Shown here piece by piece: positions 17,548-27,440 of a stretch of DNA of 64,000 bases. Origin of the DNA: an uncultured Bacteroidia bacterium (GTDB taxonomy: Bacteria > Bacteroidota > Bacteroidia > Bacteroidales > UBA932); contig CADAAA010000002.1 in NCBI GenBank assembly GCA_902785785.1, forward strand, positions 186,001 through 250,000. Reading direction: 5' to 3'. The first letter of the stretch is position 1, and each line of letters opens with the position of its first letter. The translations under genes and the position numbers were made by a program. The notes under the pieces were generated by a model. It was not told the origin of the DNA. It did not search any database and saw only the letters and a list, made by a program, of their open reading frames with translations.

Positions 17548-17683
17548 TTCTCCGAGGGGAAGTATGCCCCACGAAAATTTGTGCCACCCTCGGCAACATA
17601 AGAGGGAGGGGCCCATTGCATCACAATGGGAGGGGCCGAACGAAGTGAAGGCAATTTTCGGGGGCATACTTCCCCTCGGAGAA
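17548..17683. repeat. Palindromic element, copy 2, between convergent mltG and relA/spoT
   Basis: A 136-base element with 31-32-base terminal inverted repeats (17548-17579 and 17653-17683) that are perfect except for one bulged A at 17571. The inner stem CCCATTG/CAATGGG is the same as in copy 1, and 34 bases (17573-17606) are identical. The outer arms differ from copy 1 (they share only GGGGAAG and the AATTTTC end) yet still pair with each other. It fills the whole spacer between two gene ends and may act as a two-way transcription terminator. The core is also open in the frame used inside recR. Confidence 0.88.
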
Positions 17684-17688
17684 GGTTG

Positions 17689-19851
17689 CTAGACGCGCTT
17701 GACCTTGATGACGTGCCTGAGGGCTGAGATCTGTGAGATGACCTTGTCGAGCTCCATGTTTGAGGGGACGAGGATGCGGGCTGAAATGTCGTAGCAGCCG
17801 TTGCGGTGATCCTCTTCGACGTTGAGGCTGCGGATGGATGCCTTGAAGTTGCCGACTACCTCCATGATCTTGGACATGACCGAGAAATCCATGTCCGCGA
17901 GGATCTTGAGGGTGCAGAGGAAATCTCCGGAACTCGGAGTCTCTGACCATACGACCCTTTGGATACGGTAAGGATAGCGGTCGAGCAAGCGCGCAGCGTT
18001 AGGGCAGGTGATCCTGTGGATCTTGATGCCTTCGCCGCGCGTCACGAAGCCGAATACATCGTCGCCGAACACTGGGTTGCAGCACTTTGCCATGCGGTAA
18101 TCCAGCCCCTTGACATCCTTTGCATTAAGTACAAGGATGTCATCCGACGATTTGTTGCCCTTCCAGTCCTTGACGGTCAGTTCCTCAGGCTTGAGCTGGG
18201 TGTCCTCTGCCGGAGCGTTCTGCGCTTGTATGAAGGCTTTGATGTCATTGATGTCCACAGTCCCTTCGCCGACAGCCCCGAGGAAGGAGTTGATGCTCGA
18301 GTACTTGTACTTCTTCATCAACTCGCGCATCATGCTGTCGGGGAGTTCGAGTTTCCAGTTCTTGAGGCGGCGCTCCAGCAGTTCGCGACCTTCGGCGGCC
18401 TTCTTGAACTCGGCCTCCTTCAGCTCGTGCTTGATGCGGCTCTTGGCCTTGGAGGTGACGACCCAGTTCAGCCAGTCCTGGGTGGGCCGCTGGTTCTTGC
18501 CGGTCATGATTTCCACCACGTCTCCAGTCGCAAGCTTTTCCTTGATGGATACTGCCTTGCCGTTGACGCGGGCTCCTGTGCAACGCGCGCCTATGCCGCT
18601 GTGGATGTTGAATGCGAAATCCAGCACGGACGAGCCTGCGGCGAGCTTTCTGAGTTCGCCGGAAGGCGTGAATACGAATATCTCCTTGGACGGGGGTGCC
18701 GGCAGGTCGTCTTCACCGTCATAATCCGGCGGAGACAGCGTCTCTGACGAGCCGTGCTCGAGTGAACTGCGCACGGCATTCAGCCACGCGTCGAGAGCAG
18801 CCTCCTGCTTGATGCCCTTGTAGGACCAGTGCGAAGCCAGGCCGCTCTCGGCCATCTCATCCATGCGCTTCGTGCGGATCTGCACCTCAAGGCATGCTCC
18901 TTCGGAGTTCTTCACGGTGATGTGAAGCGACTCATAGCCGTTGGGCTTGGGATTGGATATCCAGTCGCGCAGGCGGGAAGTGTCGGACTCGTACTCCTCT
19001 GTCACGAAGCCGAAAACCTTCCAGCAGAGGGCATGTTCTACAGCTCGGTCATCCTCGCAGTCTATGATGAAGCGTATGGCGAACACATCATACACGCCAT
19101 CAAAATCCACCTTCTGCTTCTGCATCTTCTTCCAGATGGAGAATGCGGTCTTGGTGCGGGCCTTGAGCTTGTATTTGATACCGGCTTCGGAGAGCGTGGC
19201 CTTGAGCGGCTCGATGAACTGCTTGGTGATGACCTGCCTGTCTCGTTCGGTGGCTTTGAGGCGGTTGGTGATGGCGCGGTACTCCTCCGGCTCGGCATAT
19301 TTGAAATAGATGTCCTCCATCTCGCTCTTCATGTTGTAGAGGCCGAGCTGGTGGGCGAGAGGAATGTAGAGGAGGAGGGTCTCGAGCTGCTTGCGCTCGC
19401 GCGATGCCTTGGGGAAGAGCTCAAGGCTGCGCATGACCTCGAGGCGGTCGGCGAGCTTCAGTACCACTACGCGGGGATCGGTGGAGTAGCTGACTATCAG
19501 TTTCTTGTAATTATCGGCTTCGAGGCGGGTATCCTTGGGCTTTATCGTTGCGATCTTGTTCAGTCCGTCCACCATGGTGAGGATGTCCCTGCCGAACGAC
19601 CCGGTATGGCGGAGATCGATGTCCTGCCTCTCGCGCGTGGCTTCGTGCAGGAACACCGCCGCGACGCACTCGGGCCCGAGACCAATCTCGTCCGCGGCTA
19701 TCTTCGCGACATTTTCCGCATGCTCGATGAAAGGTGCGCCGTTGCCGCGCTTCAAGCCTTCCAATGCATTGGAAGCGATGGCGTATGCGGCGGCCACCAG
19801 TTCTTTGTCCCTGCCTGTATAGGCGGGGAAGAGCTCTTCTATCCTTTCCAT
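17689..19851 (-). CDS. RelA/SpoT-family (p)ppGpp synthetase with degenerate HD domain
   Basis: A 720-residue long RSH protein. Order: HD region (about residues 40-160), synthetase (RTKTAFSIWKKMQKQ, GVYDVFAIRFI, GYESLHITV, EVQIRTKRMDE), TGS (FVFTPSGELRKLAAGSSVLD), helical/zinc-finger part (YRMAKCCNPVFGDDVFGF) and C-terminal ACT (LCTLKILADMDFSVMSKIME). The HD metal motif reads FLHEATRE instead of the LLHDVVEDT of active hydrolases, so ppGpp hydrolysis is probably lost and this is a RelA-type synthetase. Stringent-response alarmone production is the expected role. A TAACTTTG box lies upstream at 19880-19887. Confidence 0.93.
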   Translation of the reverse strand: MERIEELFPAYTGRDKELVAAAYAIASNALEGLKRGNGAPFIEHAENVAKIAADEIGLGPECVAAVFLHEATRERQDIDLRHTGSFGRDILTMVDGLNKIATIKPKDTRLEADNYKKLIVSYSTDPRVVVLKLADRLEVMRSLELFPKASRERKQLETLLLYIPLAHQLGLYNMKSEMEDIYFKYAEPEEYRAITNRLKATERDRQVITKQFIEPLKATLSEAGIKYKLKARTKTAFSIWKKMQKQKVDFDGVYDVFAIRFIIDCEDDRAVEHALCWKVFGFVTEEYESDTSRLRDWISNPKPNGYESLHITVKNSEGACLEVQIRTKRMDEMAESGLASHWSYKGIKQEAALDAWLNAVRSSLEHGSSETLSPPDYDGEDDLPAPPSKEIFVFTPSGELRKLAAGSSVLDFAFNIHSGIGARCTGARVNGKAVSIKEKLATGDVVEIMTGKNQRPTQDWLNWVVTSKAKSRIKHELKEAEFKKAAEGRELLERRLKNWKLELPDSMMRELMKKYKYSSINSFLGAVGEGTVDINDIKAFIQAQNAPAEDTQLKPEELTVKDWKGNKSSDDILVLNAKDVKGLDYRMAKCCNPVFGDDVFGFVTRGEGIKIHRITCPNAARLLDRYPYRIQRVVWSETPSSGDFLCTLKILADMDFSVMSKIMEVVGNFKASIRSLNVEEDHRNGCYDISARILVPSNMELDKVISQISALRHVIKVKRV

Positions 19852-19879
19852 AGCATCAGTGCGATTAACCGTGTCTATA

Positions 19880-19887
19880 CAAAGTTA
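19880..19887 (-). promoter_or_regulatory. -7 promoter element of relA/spoT
   Basis: TAACTTTG on the minus strand, 28 bases before the ATG; matches TAnnTTTG. Confidence 0.5.
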
Positions 19888-19896
19888 ATCAAAAAA

Positions 19897-21765
19897 TCAG
19901 AACTGGAAATAGATGAACGCCTGAAGGTCGGCGGTGATGAACTGATATACGATGAAGACGACGGCAACGACCGCCAGGACCATTACCGGCAGGGGAAGCA
20001 TGGCGAAATTGAGCCTGTACCAGCGTTTGAAACGCTCCGGAAGCCAGTGGATGACCATGCCTAGAATCACGAGGATGAATACATTGCGGTATTCGTGGCA
20101 GATCTGGGGGACGATGGATATGTTCCATGTAGACCCGATCTGGTGCACCATGTTGCGGGCCGTGCGCCACGCCACTTCGTTGGCCGTGGCCGGATCGAGA
20201 TTGGAGCCGCTGCGGAAGAACAGGCGGGTGAAGGTGATGAAGGTGAAAGTCTGCGCCACTCCCCAGACGGTTCCGAGACCCTTGAAGGGGTGTTTCCCTC
20301 CGCAAAGGTGGTAGATGTACCGGATCAAGGTACCTGCACAGACTATGGCGGTCCAGACGGAGAGAAGGTTGAAGACGGGGGCCGGAGAGACCCTGGCCAG
20401 GACGGCGCATGCCGCCGTCGCCAGGGCTACCGCCCCCATCCTGAGATGCCAGTTCATGTCTTTCCAGAACTGGTAACCGATGGTCCCCAGCCCGTTAAGC
20501 CCGCCCCAGATGATGAAGTTCCAGCTGGCACCGTGCCACAAGCCGCCCAGAAGCATGGTGATGAAGCGGTTCATGTTGGCGGTGATCTTCTTGCGTCTGG
20601 CGGGATTGAACCAGGCGACTATGCCGACGATGGCGGCGAATGAGAGGACTCCCGCCCCCACCCAGATACTTCCGGACAGCCACACTCCCAGTGCGGCGAA
20701 GACGACTGTCCAGAAATAGGTTCCGAAACTGGCGTTACGGTTGCCTCCCAGCGGGATGTAGAGGTAGTTCTTCAGCCACCGGCTCAGGGACATGTGCCAT
20801 CGCCTCCAGAAATCCTGGGGATTGGTGGCCTTGTACGGGGAGTTGAAATTCTTGGGCAGGTAGAACCCCATGAGCATCGCCACTCCGATGGCGATGTCGG
20901 TATAGCCCGAAAAGTCGGCATACACTTGCAGGGAATACCCGAATATGGCGCACAGGTTCTCGAACCCGGTGAAAAGCAAGGGGTTGTCAAATACCCTGTC
21001 GATGAAATTGACGGCGATGTAGTCGCTCAGCACTATCTTCTTGACCAGTCCGTTGAGTATCCAGAAAACGGCAATGCCGAACTGCTTCCTTCCCAGGTTC
21101 CACGGCCTGTACATCTGCGGGATGAACTCGCTCGCGCGAACGATGGGTCCTGCGACCAACTGGGGAAAGAAACTGACGAAGAAGCCGAAATCCAGGATGT
21201 TGCCTACCGGCTTGAGCTGGCCCCGGTACACGTCCACGGTGTAACTGATGACCTGGAAGGTGAAGAACGAAATGCCCACCGGCAGCACGATGCTGTCGAC
21301 ACTCCAGCGGTTCGCCCCTGCTATCTGGTTGCCCGCCCAGGAGAAGACATCGAACACCTTGAAGTCAACTCCGAGCAGGTTGTTGACGACATCAGTGAAG
21401 AAATATGCGTACTTGAAATAGCACAGCAGGAAGAGGTCGATGCAGATGCTCAGGACCAGCCAGGCTTTCTTTCGGCCGCCTGTCCGGGCAGAGTGTATCC
21501 TTTTCGCTATCAGGAAGTCCGAGCAGGTGACGAAGATGAGTATCAGAACCGACAGGCCACTGGTCTTGTAGTAGAAGAAGAGACTGACGAAGAACAGATA
21601 GGCGTTGCGGAGCAGACGGCGGTCCTTGACGAGAGTGAATCCCGCGAATACGAAGGCGAAGAACGCCCAGAAATAGAACTGGGTGAAAAGCAGGGGAGAG
21701 CCCGCGTCAAACGCGAACACCCGATGCAGGAAGGCGCCTGCCGTATCCGGGATTCCGGCCATCAT
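19897..21765 (-). CDS. MBOAT-family membrane O-acyltransferase (AlgI/PatA-like)
   Basis: A 622-residue polytopic membrane protein with about a dozen hydrophobic segments. Family motifs: GPIVRASEFIPQM, GYTDIAIGVAMLMGF, NFNSPYKATNPQDFWRRWHM, SRWLKNYLYIPLGGNR, and GLWHGASWNFIIWGGLNG with the catalytic His. It should carry acetyl groups across the inner membrane for transfer to a polysaccharide. The ATG at 21765 overlaps the stop of the upstream SGNH gene (ATGA); the longer open frame is rejected. Forms an operon with two SGNH proteins. Confidence 0.92.
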   Translation of the reverse strand: MMAGIPDTAGAFLHRVFAFDAGSPLLFTQFYFWAFFAFVFAGFTLVKDRRLLRNAYLFFVSLFFYYKTSGLSVLILIFVTCSDFLIAKRIHSARTGGRKKAWLVLSICIDLFLLCYFKYAYFFTDVVNNLLGVDFKVFDVFSWAGNQIAGANRWSVDSIVLPVGISFFTFQVISYTVDVYRGQLKPVGNILDFGFFVSFFPQLVAGPIVRASEFIPQMYRPWNLGRKQFGIAVFWILNGLVKKIVLSDYIAVNFIDRVFDNPLLFTGFENLCAIFGYSLQVYADFSGYTDIAIGVAMLMGFYLPKNFNSPYKATNPQDFWRRWHMSLSRWLKNYLYIPLGGNRNASFGTYFWTVVFAALGVWLSGSIWVGAGVLSFAAIVGIVAWFNPARRKKITANMNRFITMLLGGLWHGASWNFIIWGGLNGLGTIGYQFWKDMNWHLRMGAVALATAACAVLARVSPAPVFNLLSVWTAIVCAGTLIRYIYHLCGGKHPFKGLGTVWGVAQTFTFITFTRLFFRSGSNLDPATANEVAWRTARNMVHQIGSTWNISIVPQICHEYRNVFILVILGMVIHWLPERFKRWYRLNFAMLPLPVMVLAVVAVVFIVYQFITADLQAFIYFQF

Positions 21766-23012
21766 CTCTTCTGTGCGTTGTAATCGTCCACCAGTGCGTT
21801 GTAAAGCATGTCTCCGAGCAAGACGTAGCCTTCCTGGGTAAAATGCAGCCTGTCGGATTTGACCAGTCCGGCATTCCTCCATTTAATGACGCTGTCCTTG
21901 CCGCCCATGATGTCATATACGTCCCATACCGCAGCGCCATACTCCTTTGCGAGTTCGAACATGGCCTTCTGTACGGTAGGACCGTTGTGATTGTATGTCA
22001 TGCCGCGGCTGATATAGCGGTAGCTGTCGTTGTTGGTGATAAAGACGAAGGCGCAGTCAGGCGACTGCTCGCGGATGAGGCGGATCAGCCTGCGGTAGTT
22101 CTCCTTGAAGACCTCCGGCTTGAAATCCACGGCCTTGCAGGCCGAGTCGTTGATGCCTACGGCGAAGATCGCGAGGTCGGGCTTGACGAGTTGAAGGTCG
22201 CGGGGCAGGTCGGGGCACTGCTCCAGCCAGGTCGTCAGTCTTGCTCCGTTTACGCCTGAGCAGTAATAGTTTATCCCTTTGCGTCCGCTGATGGGCTCAG
22301 TGCCTGTCAACGTGAAGGACTGCCCTTGGGGGATGTGGAAACCTATCATCACCGTATCTGTCTCGGCAGGAAGGTCGAAGAGATAGCTTTGTGTCTCCTG
22401 GTCAATGACGAAGTCAAGGGTGTCTGTCCCGCTTACGAGGTAGGGGCGTACATCAGGCGAAGAAGCGTAGCCGAGTATGCGGAAACGGTTGAACCGCCAT
22501 AGCGTATCCGCGCTTATGTTCAGCCCGATACCGACCGTTGCAAGTGAATCGGAAGTCTGTGCAGCGATCCCCATGATGCCGAATCGAGGATTCAGGTCCT
22601 TATGGGTGCTTGCAGCCATGGCAGAGAGCCATTCTCCCGTAAAGGAAGTCCGGAAGCTCTTGTCAGAGTTGGTCTTGGCTATACGGTAAGGGAAGATGAA
22701 ACCCCTTTCTCCCTTGAGGGAATCCGCCATCGTGGTCAGCCGCTCCTGGAGCCTGTATGAGAAATGCCCTGCCTGGACGTGCGAACCGCCGACATGCCAG
22801 ATGTTGACGCTTCGTCCAGAGCCCGCCATCAGCGAGTCCAGCAGACCGTAGAAATGGTCCTGCGCATCCCGCGAACCGGGGAAATGGAGGCCTGCCCTGT
22901 CCACATGGACGCAGGGTGGCTGCTGGGCGATCTCCGCCTTTGGAAGTTCCTGGGCGGGCAGGATTGCGCACAGCAGCGCCGCCAGGACGGAGAAGGTAAG
23001 TCTCTTATTCAT
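21762..23012 (-). CDS. SGNH/GDSL-family hydrolase or O-acetyltransferase, exported
   Basis: A 416-residue protein with a signal peptide (MNKRLTFSVLAALLCAILPAQ). SGNH features are WHVGGSHVQAGH (block I, with Ser), IFAVGINDS (block III-like) and SDRLHFTQEGYVLLG (block V with the Asp-x-x-His pair). It is probably the periplasmic enzyme that receives acetyl groups from the MBOAT protein encoded downstream and places them on a glycan, or removes them. Overlaps both neighbours by 4-8 bases, so the three genes are translationally coupled. Confidence 0.82.
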   Translation of the reverse strand: MNKRLTFSVLAALLCAILPAQELPKAEIAQQPPCVHVDRAGLHFPGSRDAQDHFYGLLDSLMAGSGRSVNIWHVGGSHVQAGHFSYRLQERLTTMADSLKGERGFIFPYRIAKTNSDKSFRTSFTGEWLSAMAASTHKDLNPRFGIMGIAAQTSDSLATVGIGLNISADTLWRFNRFRILGYASSPDVRPYLVSGTDTLDFVIDQETQSYLFDLPAETDTVMIGFHIPQGQSFTLTGTEPISGRKGINYYCSGVNGARLTTWLEQCPDLPRDLQLVKPDLAIFAVGINDSACKAVDFKPEVFKENYRRLIRLIREQSPDCAFVFITNNDSYRYISRGMTYNHNGPTVQKAMFELAKEYGAAVWDVYDIMGGKDSVIKWRNAGLVKSDRLHFTQEGYVLLGDMLYNALVDDYNAQKR

Positions 23013-24363
23013 AGTGTGTCAGTTTGTAGTAGTCGTAATAGAGCATGAAGGTGTCGAAGAGCATGTCACCCATCTTCTCCGCTCCTCTCGGCGTGAAATG
23101 GACATAGTCCGGGCCGGCGAGGGGAGGGACTTGCTTCACCCATTGCGCCATGGAGTTCAGCCCTCCCATGGCAGCGTACATGTCCCAGAATGCCGCTCCG
23201 GCATCGGTTACAGCGGTACGGAGCGAATCTACGAAAGCTGGAAGATGCTTGTAAGTCTGCATCTTGCCCTGGATGGTGGTTGACATGTCGGAAGGCCCGA
23301 TGAAAAGGATGCGGGCCTCCGGAGCCTGCTCCTGCAGGTATGCTATCTGCCTTGCGATATCGGAGCAATACTCTGCGATCTTGTCCTCCCGCTTGGTGAA
23401 GGGGACGACATTTCCACCGTACTGGAGGATAATGAGGCGGACGTTCTCGTTGTTGTAATAGTCAGAGAGTTGTTCGGCCTTGATCCCGGTGAAGATTGTT
23501 CCTCCGCATCCCCGCATGGGGATATTGTCCAGTGCCACTCCGGTGTCGTTGTCGAGCATTACTCCGTAGATGTCGTGACTTCCCGAATGCGTGATGCTGA
23601 CACGTTCAGTGCTGTCTGGCAGGTCGAAGCGGATATGACGGATATCCGCGGTAGCTTCCACCCTCAGAGTCGAGTCTTTGCAGCGTATGAATACATCCCC
23701 GCCTGAAGAAAGGAATGTCAGGCGGTTGAAGTACCGGCTCGGACCGTGGTTGTTCTTGACGGGGAAGAAGGTGGTCACAACGGTAGAGTCGTAATGGCTT
23801 TTCTGGGCCATGGGGCCGTAACGGCCGCCGGCGCCGCGCATTTCCGCCGGGCCGTAGGCCAGATAGCGGCGCGGCGCGGCCGAACTCGCTTCGGAGATGC
23901 TCAGGTTGTAGTATTCATCCAGGACGGGCAGCCAGCCCGGACCGCCACCGCCGAAGCGGGTCTGCAGGCTATCTCGCAACACCTTGCTGATACGGTCTTC
24001 CTCGATCTGGGAATCACCGTAATGCACGATGCGCATACGATGCCGGCCTGCACTGTCAAGCGCGTTGAAGAAAGCGTCAAGATATCCTATGCTGTCCCCT
24101 GGGAAATAGATTCGGGCGGGATTGTCCTTGAAATACTCCAGGAAGTCGCTCTTGCGGGCTTCCCTGATGGCTGCCATGCGTTTGGCAAGCAGTTCTTCAG
24201 GACTCTCTCCCGCCGGCTCGTCACCTGTCAGTATTTCCGCGAGGGAAGGGAATTTGAGCGTGAGAGGTCCCATTACGATGCCGTCCCTCGGGAAGAAACG
24301 GCACAGCAGCGCGAGGGCTGCGATGACTGACAGTATGAAGAGTAGAACGCTGCGGGACCTCAT
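23005..24363 (-). CDS. Membrane-anchored SGNH-family protein
   Basis: A 452-residue protein with one N-terminal transmembrane helix (LLFILSVIAALALLCRFF). SGNH motifs: RIVHYGDSQIEEDRIS (block I), LIILQYGGNVV (block III-like) and GPDYVHFTPRGAEKMG (block V). A central beta-rich region may bind carbohydrate. It is a distant paralog of the next gene; having two SGNH proteins with one MBOAT resembles the AlgJ/AlgX plus AlgI arrangement. Starts 4 bases from the uvrB stop. Confidence 0.82.
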   Translation of the reverse strand: MRSRSVLLFILSVIAALALLCRFFPRDGIVMGPLTLKFPSLAEILTGDEPAGESPEELLAKRMAAIREARKSDFLEYFKDNPARIYFPGDSIGYLDAFFNALDSAGRHRMRIVHYGDSQIEEDRISKVLRDSLQTRFGGGGPGWLPVLDEYYNLSISEASSAAPRRYLAYGPAEMRGAGGRYGPMAQKSHYDSTVVTTFFPVKNNHGPSRYFNRLTFLSSGGDVFIRCKDSTLRVEATADIRHIRFDLPDSTERVSITHSGSHDIYGVMLDNDTGVALDNIPMRGCGGTIFTGIKAEQLSDYYNNENVRLIILQYGGNVVPFTKREDKIAEYCSDIARQIAYLQEQAPEARILFIGPSDMSTTIQGKMQTYKHLPAFVDSLRTAVTDAGAAFWDMYAAMGGLNSMAQWVKQVPPLAGPDYVHFTPRGAEKMGDMLFDTFMLYYDYYKLTHYE

Positions 24364-24367
24364 CTTG

Positions 24368-26539
24368 TCAATCCTTGTCTTTCCACACCTTCAAGTACTC
24401 CTGGAGGGCCCACATCTCGTCGCGGTATTTCGCGGCGGCGTTGAAGTCGAGTTCTGCGGCCGATTTCTTCATGCGCCTGCGGTCTTCCTCGACCATCTTC
24501 TCGACCATCTCGCGGGTCATGGAACGTATGACAGGGTCCTGAAGGACCGCGGCCAGGTCGGCCTTGACGTATCCGTCGACATACGCGGTCTTCTCCTCGC
24601 GGCGCGAGTCGAGACCGAGGTCGACGGAGACCGTGCCGCGGCCGAGTTCCGACGGATCGGGTATGTATGTAGGGCCTTCCCATGAGTTCGGGGCGCTTAG
24701 TCGGTTGAGGCCGTTGGTGAGGCGGACCTTGCCGTCCCTTCCTCCGAGCTCTGCGGCAAGGACGTTGTGCTTCACCTCCACCTGCTCCGGCGTGATGTGA
24801 TGCAACTCATTGTATTCCATCTGCTTGGCCCTACGGCGGTTGGTCTCGCGTATGGTCTCGTCCATGGACTTGGTGATGGAATCGGCGTACATTATGACCA
24901 GTCCATTGACGTTTCGGGCCGCACGGCCGGCGGTCTGTGTCAATGCCCGGCCGGTGCGCAGGAATCCTTCCTTGTCGGCGTCGAGTATGGCTACTAGTGA
25001 GACGGAAGGGATATCAAGTCCTTCGCGCAGAAGGTTGACGCCCACCAGGACATCGAACAGTCCGTTCTTGAAATCCTCGATGATCTCCACGCGTTCGGTG
25101 GTGTCCACATCCGAATGGATGTATCGGCAGCGGATACCTATCTTGGCCAGATACTCGTACAACTCCTCTGCCATGCGCTTGGTCAGGGTGGTGACGAGCA
25201 CACGCTCGTCCCTTTCCGCACGGACGCGGATCTCCTCCACGAGGTCGTCTACCTGGTTCTCGATGGGCCGGACCTCTATCGGAGGGTCCAGAAGGCCCGT
25301 CGGCCGGACGACCTGCTCCACGACGAGTCCTTCGGACTTGCGGAGTTCATAGTCGGCAGGCGTCGCGCTGACATATACCTTCTGGCCGGTGACGGCCTCG
25401 AATTCCTCGAAGGTCAGCGGGCGGTTGTCGGCGGCTGCCGGCAGGCGGAATCCGTACTCGACGAGTACGGACTTGCGCGAATGGTCGCCGCCGAACATCG
25501 CGTGGATCTGCGGCAGGGTCACATGGCTCTCGTCGATGAAGGTGATGAAGTCATCCGGGAAATAGTCTATCAGGCAGAACGGCCTCTGTCCCGGCTTGCG
25601 CCCGTCGAAATAGCGGGAATAGTTCTCTATGCCGGGGCAGTAGCCCATCTCCTTTATCATCTCGAGGTCGTACTCGACGCGCTGCTTCAATCTCTTGGCT
25701 TCCAGGTTCTTGCCTATGCTCTCGAAATAGTCGAGCTGAAGCTTGAGATCATCCTGGATATGGCTCACGGCGGCTATGCCGCGTTCCTTGGTGGTCACGA
25801 AATTGTTGGCGGGATAGATGGATATCTCGTCGACTTCCTCGATCCGTGCGCCGGTCACGGGATCGATGACGGAGATGCTTTCCACTTCGTCTCCGAAGAA
25901 CTCTATGCGCATGGCGTTGTCCGCTCCGCTGAGATAAACATCCACTGTGTCGCCCCTTACACGGAAGGTGCCTCGCTTGAACTCCACTTCCGTACGGGAA
26001 TACAGGGCGTCCACCAGCTGGTAAAGGAGCCGTGTAAGGCTGCGCTGCTCGCCCTTCTTCACTATGACCGTCTGCTCGTGGAAGTCATCGGGATTGCCGA
26101 TGCCGTACAGACAGGATACGCTGGAGATGACGATGACGTCGCGCCGCCCGCTCAACAGGGCGCTGGCGGCGCTTAGGCGCAGCTTCTCGATCTGGTCGTT
26201 GATGCTGAGGTCCTTCTCGATGTATGTGTCGCTGCTGGGCAGGTATGCCTCCGGCTGATAGTAGTCGTAGTACGAGACGAAATATTCCACGGCATTGTCC
26301 GGGAAGAAAGACTTGAACTCGCCGTAGAGCTGCGCTGCGAGGGTCTTGTTGTGGCTCAGGATGAGTGTCGGCCGCTGGAGACGCTCGATCACGTTGGCCA
26401 TCGTGAATGTCTTGCCCGAGCCCGTGACGCCGAGCAGCGTGACGTCCGTCACGCCGTCATTGAGGGCCGAGCAGAGCTGTTCGATGGCCTCCGGCTGGTC
26501 TCCGGAGGGCTTGAAGGGCGACTGAATCCTGAATTTCAT
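24368..26539 (-). CDS. uvrB: Excinuclease ABC subunit B
   Basis: A 723-residue nucleotide-excision-repair helicase-like protein. Walker A GVTGSGKT at residues 37-44, beta-hairpin region [16 protein letters not shown]-like [11 protein letters not shown], helicase motif [14 protein letters not shown], and a C-terminal UVR domain ([20 protein letters not shown]) that contacts UvrC. Slightly longer than the common 660-680 residues. The upstream TATATTTG (26565-26572) is its probable promoter; it may be co-transcribed with the O-acetylation genes downstream. Confidence 0.97.
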   Translation of the reverse strand: MKFRIQSPFKPSGDQPEAIEQLCSALNDGVTDVTLLGVTGSGKTFTMANVIERLQRPTLILSHNKTLAAQLYGEFKSFFPDNAVEYFVSYYDYYQPEAYLPSSDTYIEKDLSINDQIEKLRLSAASALLSGRRDVIVISSVSCLYGIGNPDDFHEQTVIVKKGEQRSLTRLLYQLVDALYSRTEVEFKRGTFRVRGDTVDVYLSGADNAMRIEFFGDEVESISVIDPVTGARIEEVDEISIYPANNFVTTKERGIAAVSHIQDDLKLQLDYFESIGKNLEAKRLKQRVEYDLEMIKEMGYCPGIENYSRYFDGRKPGQRPFCLIDYFPDDFITFIDESHVTLPQIHAMFGGDHSRKSVLVEYGFRLPAAADNRPLTFEEFEAVTGQKVYVSATPADYELRKSEGLVVEQVVRPTGLLDPPIEVRPIENQVDDLVEEIRVRAERDERVLVTTLTKRMAEELYEYLAKIGIRCRYIHSDVDTTERVEIIEDFKNGLFDVLVGVNLLREGLDIPSVSLVAILDADKEGFLRTGRALTQTAGRAARNVNGLVIMYADSITKSMDETIRETNRRRAKQMEYNELHHITPEQVEVKHNVLAAELGGRDGKVRLTNGLNRLSAPNSWEGPTYIPDPSELGRGTVSVDLGLDSRREEKTAYVDGYVKADLAAVLQDPVIRSMTREMVEKMVEEDRRRMKKSAAELDFNAAAKYRDEMWALQEYLKVWKDKD

Positions 26540-26564
26540 CCGTGTCTTTCAAAAAAGGAAGACA

Positions 26565-26572
26565 CAAATATA
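26565..26572 (-). promoter_or_regulatory. -7 promoter element of uvrB
   Basis: TATATTTG on the minus strand, 25 bases before the uvrB ATG. Confidence 0.55.
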
Positions 26573-26588
26573 CGGTTTTTTCCGCTAT

Positions 26589-27428
26589 CTACTGGTACTT
26601 CGAAAGGAATTCCAAGTCGTTGTCGGCCTTGATGCGGTCGATGATGGTGCAGACGATGCGGTAGGTGCGGCTGTCCTTTGTATAGACAGCGGGTGTGATG
26701 AACTTAACGCGCCCCTGTCGCAGAAGTTTCTGCGTGCTGGTGCGCTTCTTTTCATTGCTCGGGTTGAACACGGCGATGGAGTTGCCTCCGAACATGTTGA
26801 CGATCTTCATGCAGGGCACGTCGGTATCACCGTCCCCGAAATAGATCATGTGGCTGAACGGGATGCGTTTCTTGTCGTCGGCGATGCTGGAATTGACTAT
26901 CTTGTTGTCCCGCGAGCTGAAGATACCCTTGCTGATCTTGAATAGGAACTGTGTCTTGGCGGTATAGTCTACGGCTATGCCCGGCCATTCCGCCTCACCC
27001 TTCTCATCGTAGATGAATGTCCCGGCGAAGATGTGTTTGAACTCCTTGGCGATAGGGGAGCCTTCGATGATCTCCTTGAGGCCGGAGGAATTGATGTAGT
27101 GCTCGATCTTGACACCGTGCGATTCGCCGTACTCGTTGATAAGCTTGAACCATCCGCGGACGCCCTCGTACAGTTCGATATGCTTGCCGAACTCCTTGAA
27201 CTCCTTGCGGCGCAGGGGTATGTTGTTCTTCCTGGCCTCGTCGAACATGAGTTTCATGTAGGCGAGTATGTTGCTGGCATCCTGGCCGCGGGCTATGCTG
27301 TCACTTTTGGTCCAGAACTCCTCGGGAGTCTGTCCGACGGCCTGTATGAAGCCGAACTCCTGCATGTTGCCTGGAGAGAGAGTTCCGTCGAAGTCGTAGA
27401 TGAGCGCGATGATGGGTTTCCTTCTCAT
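26589..27428 (-). CDS. HAD-superfamily phosphatase
   Basis: A 279-residue cytoplasmic protein. HAD motif I is IALIYDFDGTLSPGN, motif II HYINSSGLKE, and motif IV MIYFGDGDTDVPCMK. It is likely a phosphohydrolase of small phosphorylated compounds; substrate unknown. Divergent from an acyl-CoA ligase, with the shared 32-base block between them. The ATG at 27428 is chosen over an upstream start because it opens directly into the HAD strand. Confidence 0.85.
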   Translation of the reverse strand: MRRKPIIALIYDFDGTLSPGNMQEFGFIQAVGQTPEEFWTKSDSIARGQDASNILAYMKLMFDEARKNNIPLRRKEFKEFGKHIELYEGVRGWFKLINEYGESHGVKIEHYINSSGLKEIIEGSPIAKEFKHIFAGTFIYDEKGEAEWPGIAVDYTAKTQFLFKISKGIFSSRDNKIVNSSIADDKKRIPFSHMIYFGDGDTDVPCMKIVNMFGGNSIAVFNPSNEKKRTSTQKLLRQGRVKFITPAVYTKDSRTYRIVCTIIDRIKADNDLEFLSKYQ

Positions 27429-27440
27429 TTTCCTATTTAT

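Noticed and set aside
10447-17683. CRISPR repeat or insertion-sequence ends
   Set aside because: Only two copies, 7 kb apart, with no spacers, no transposase gene and arms that differ between copies.
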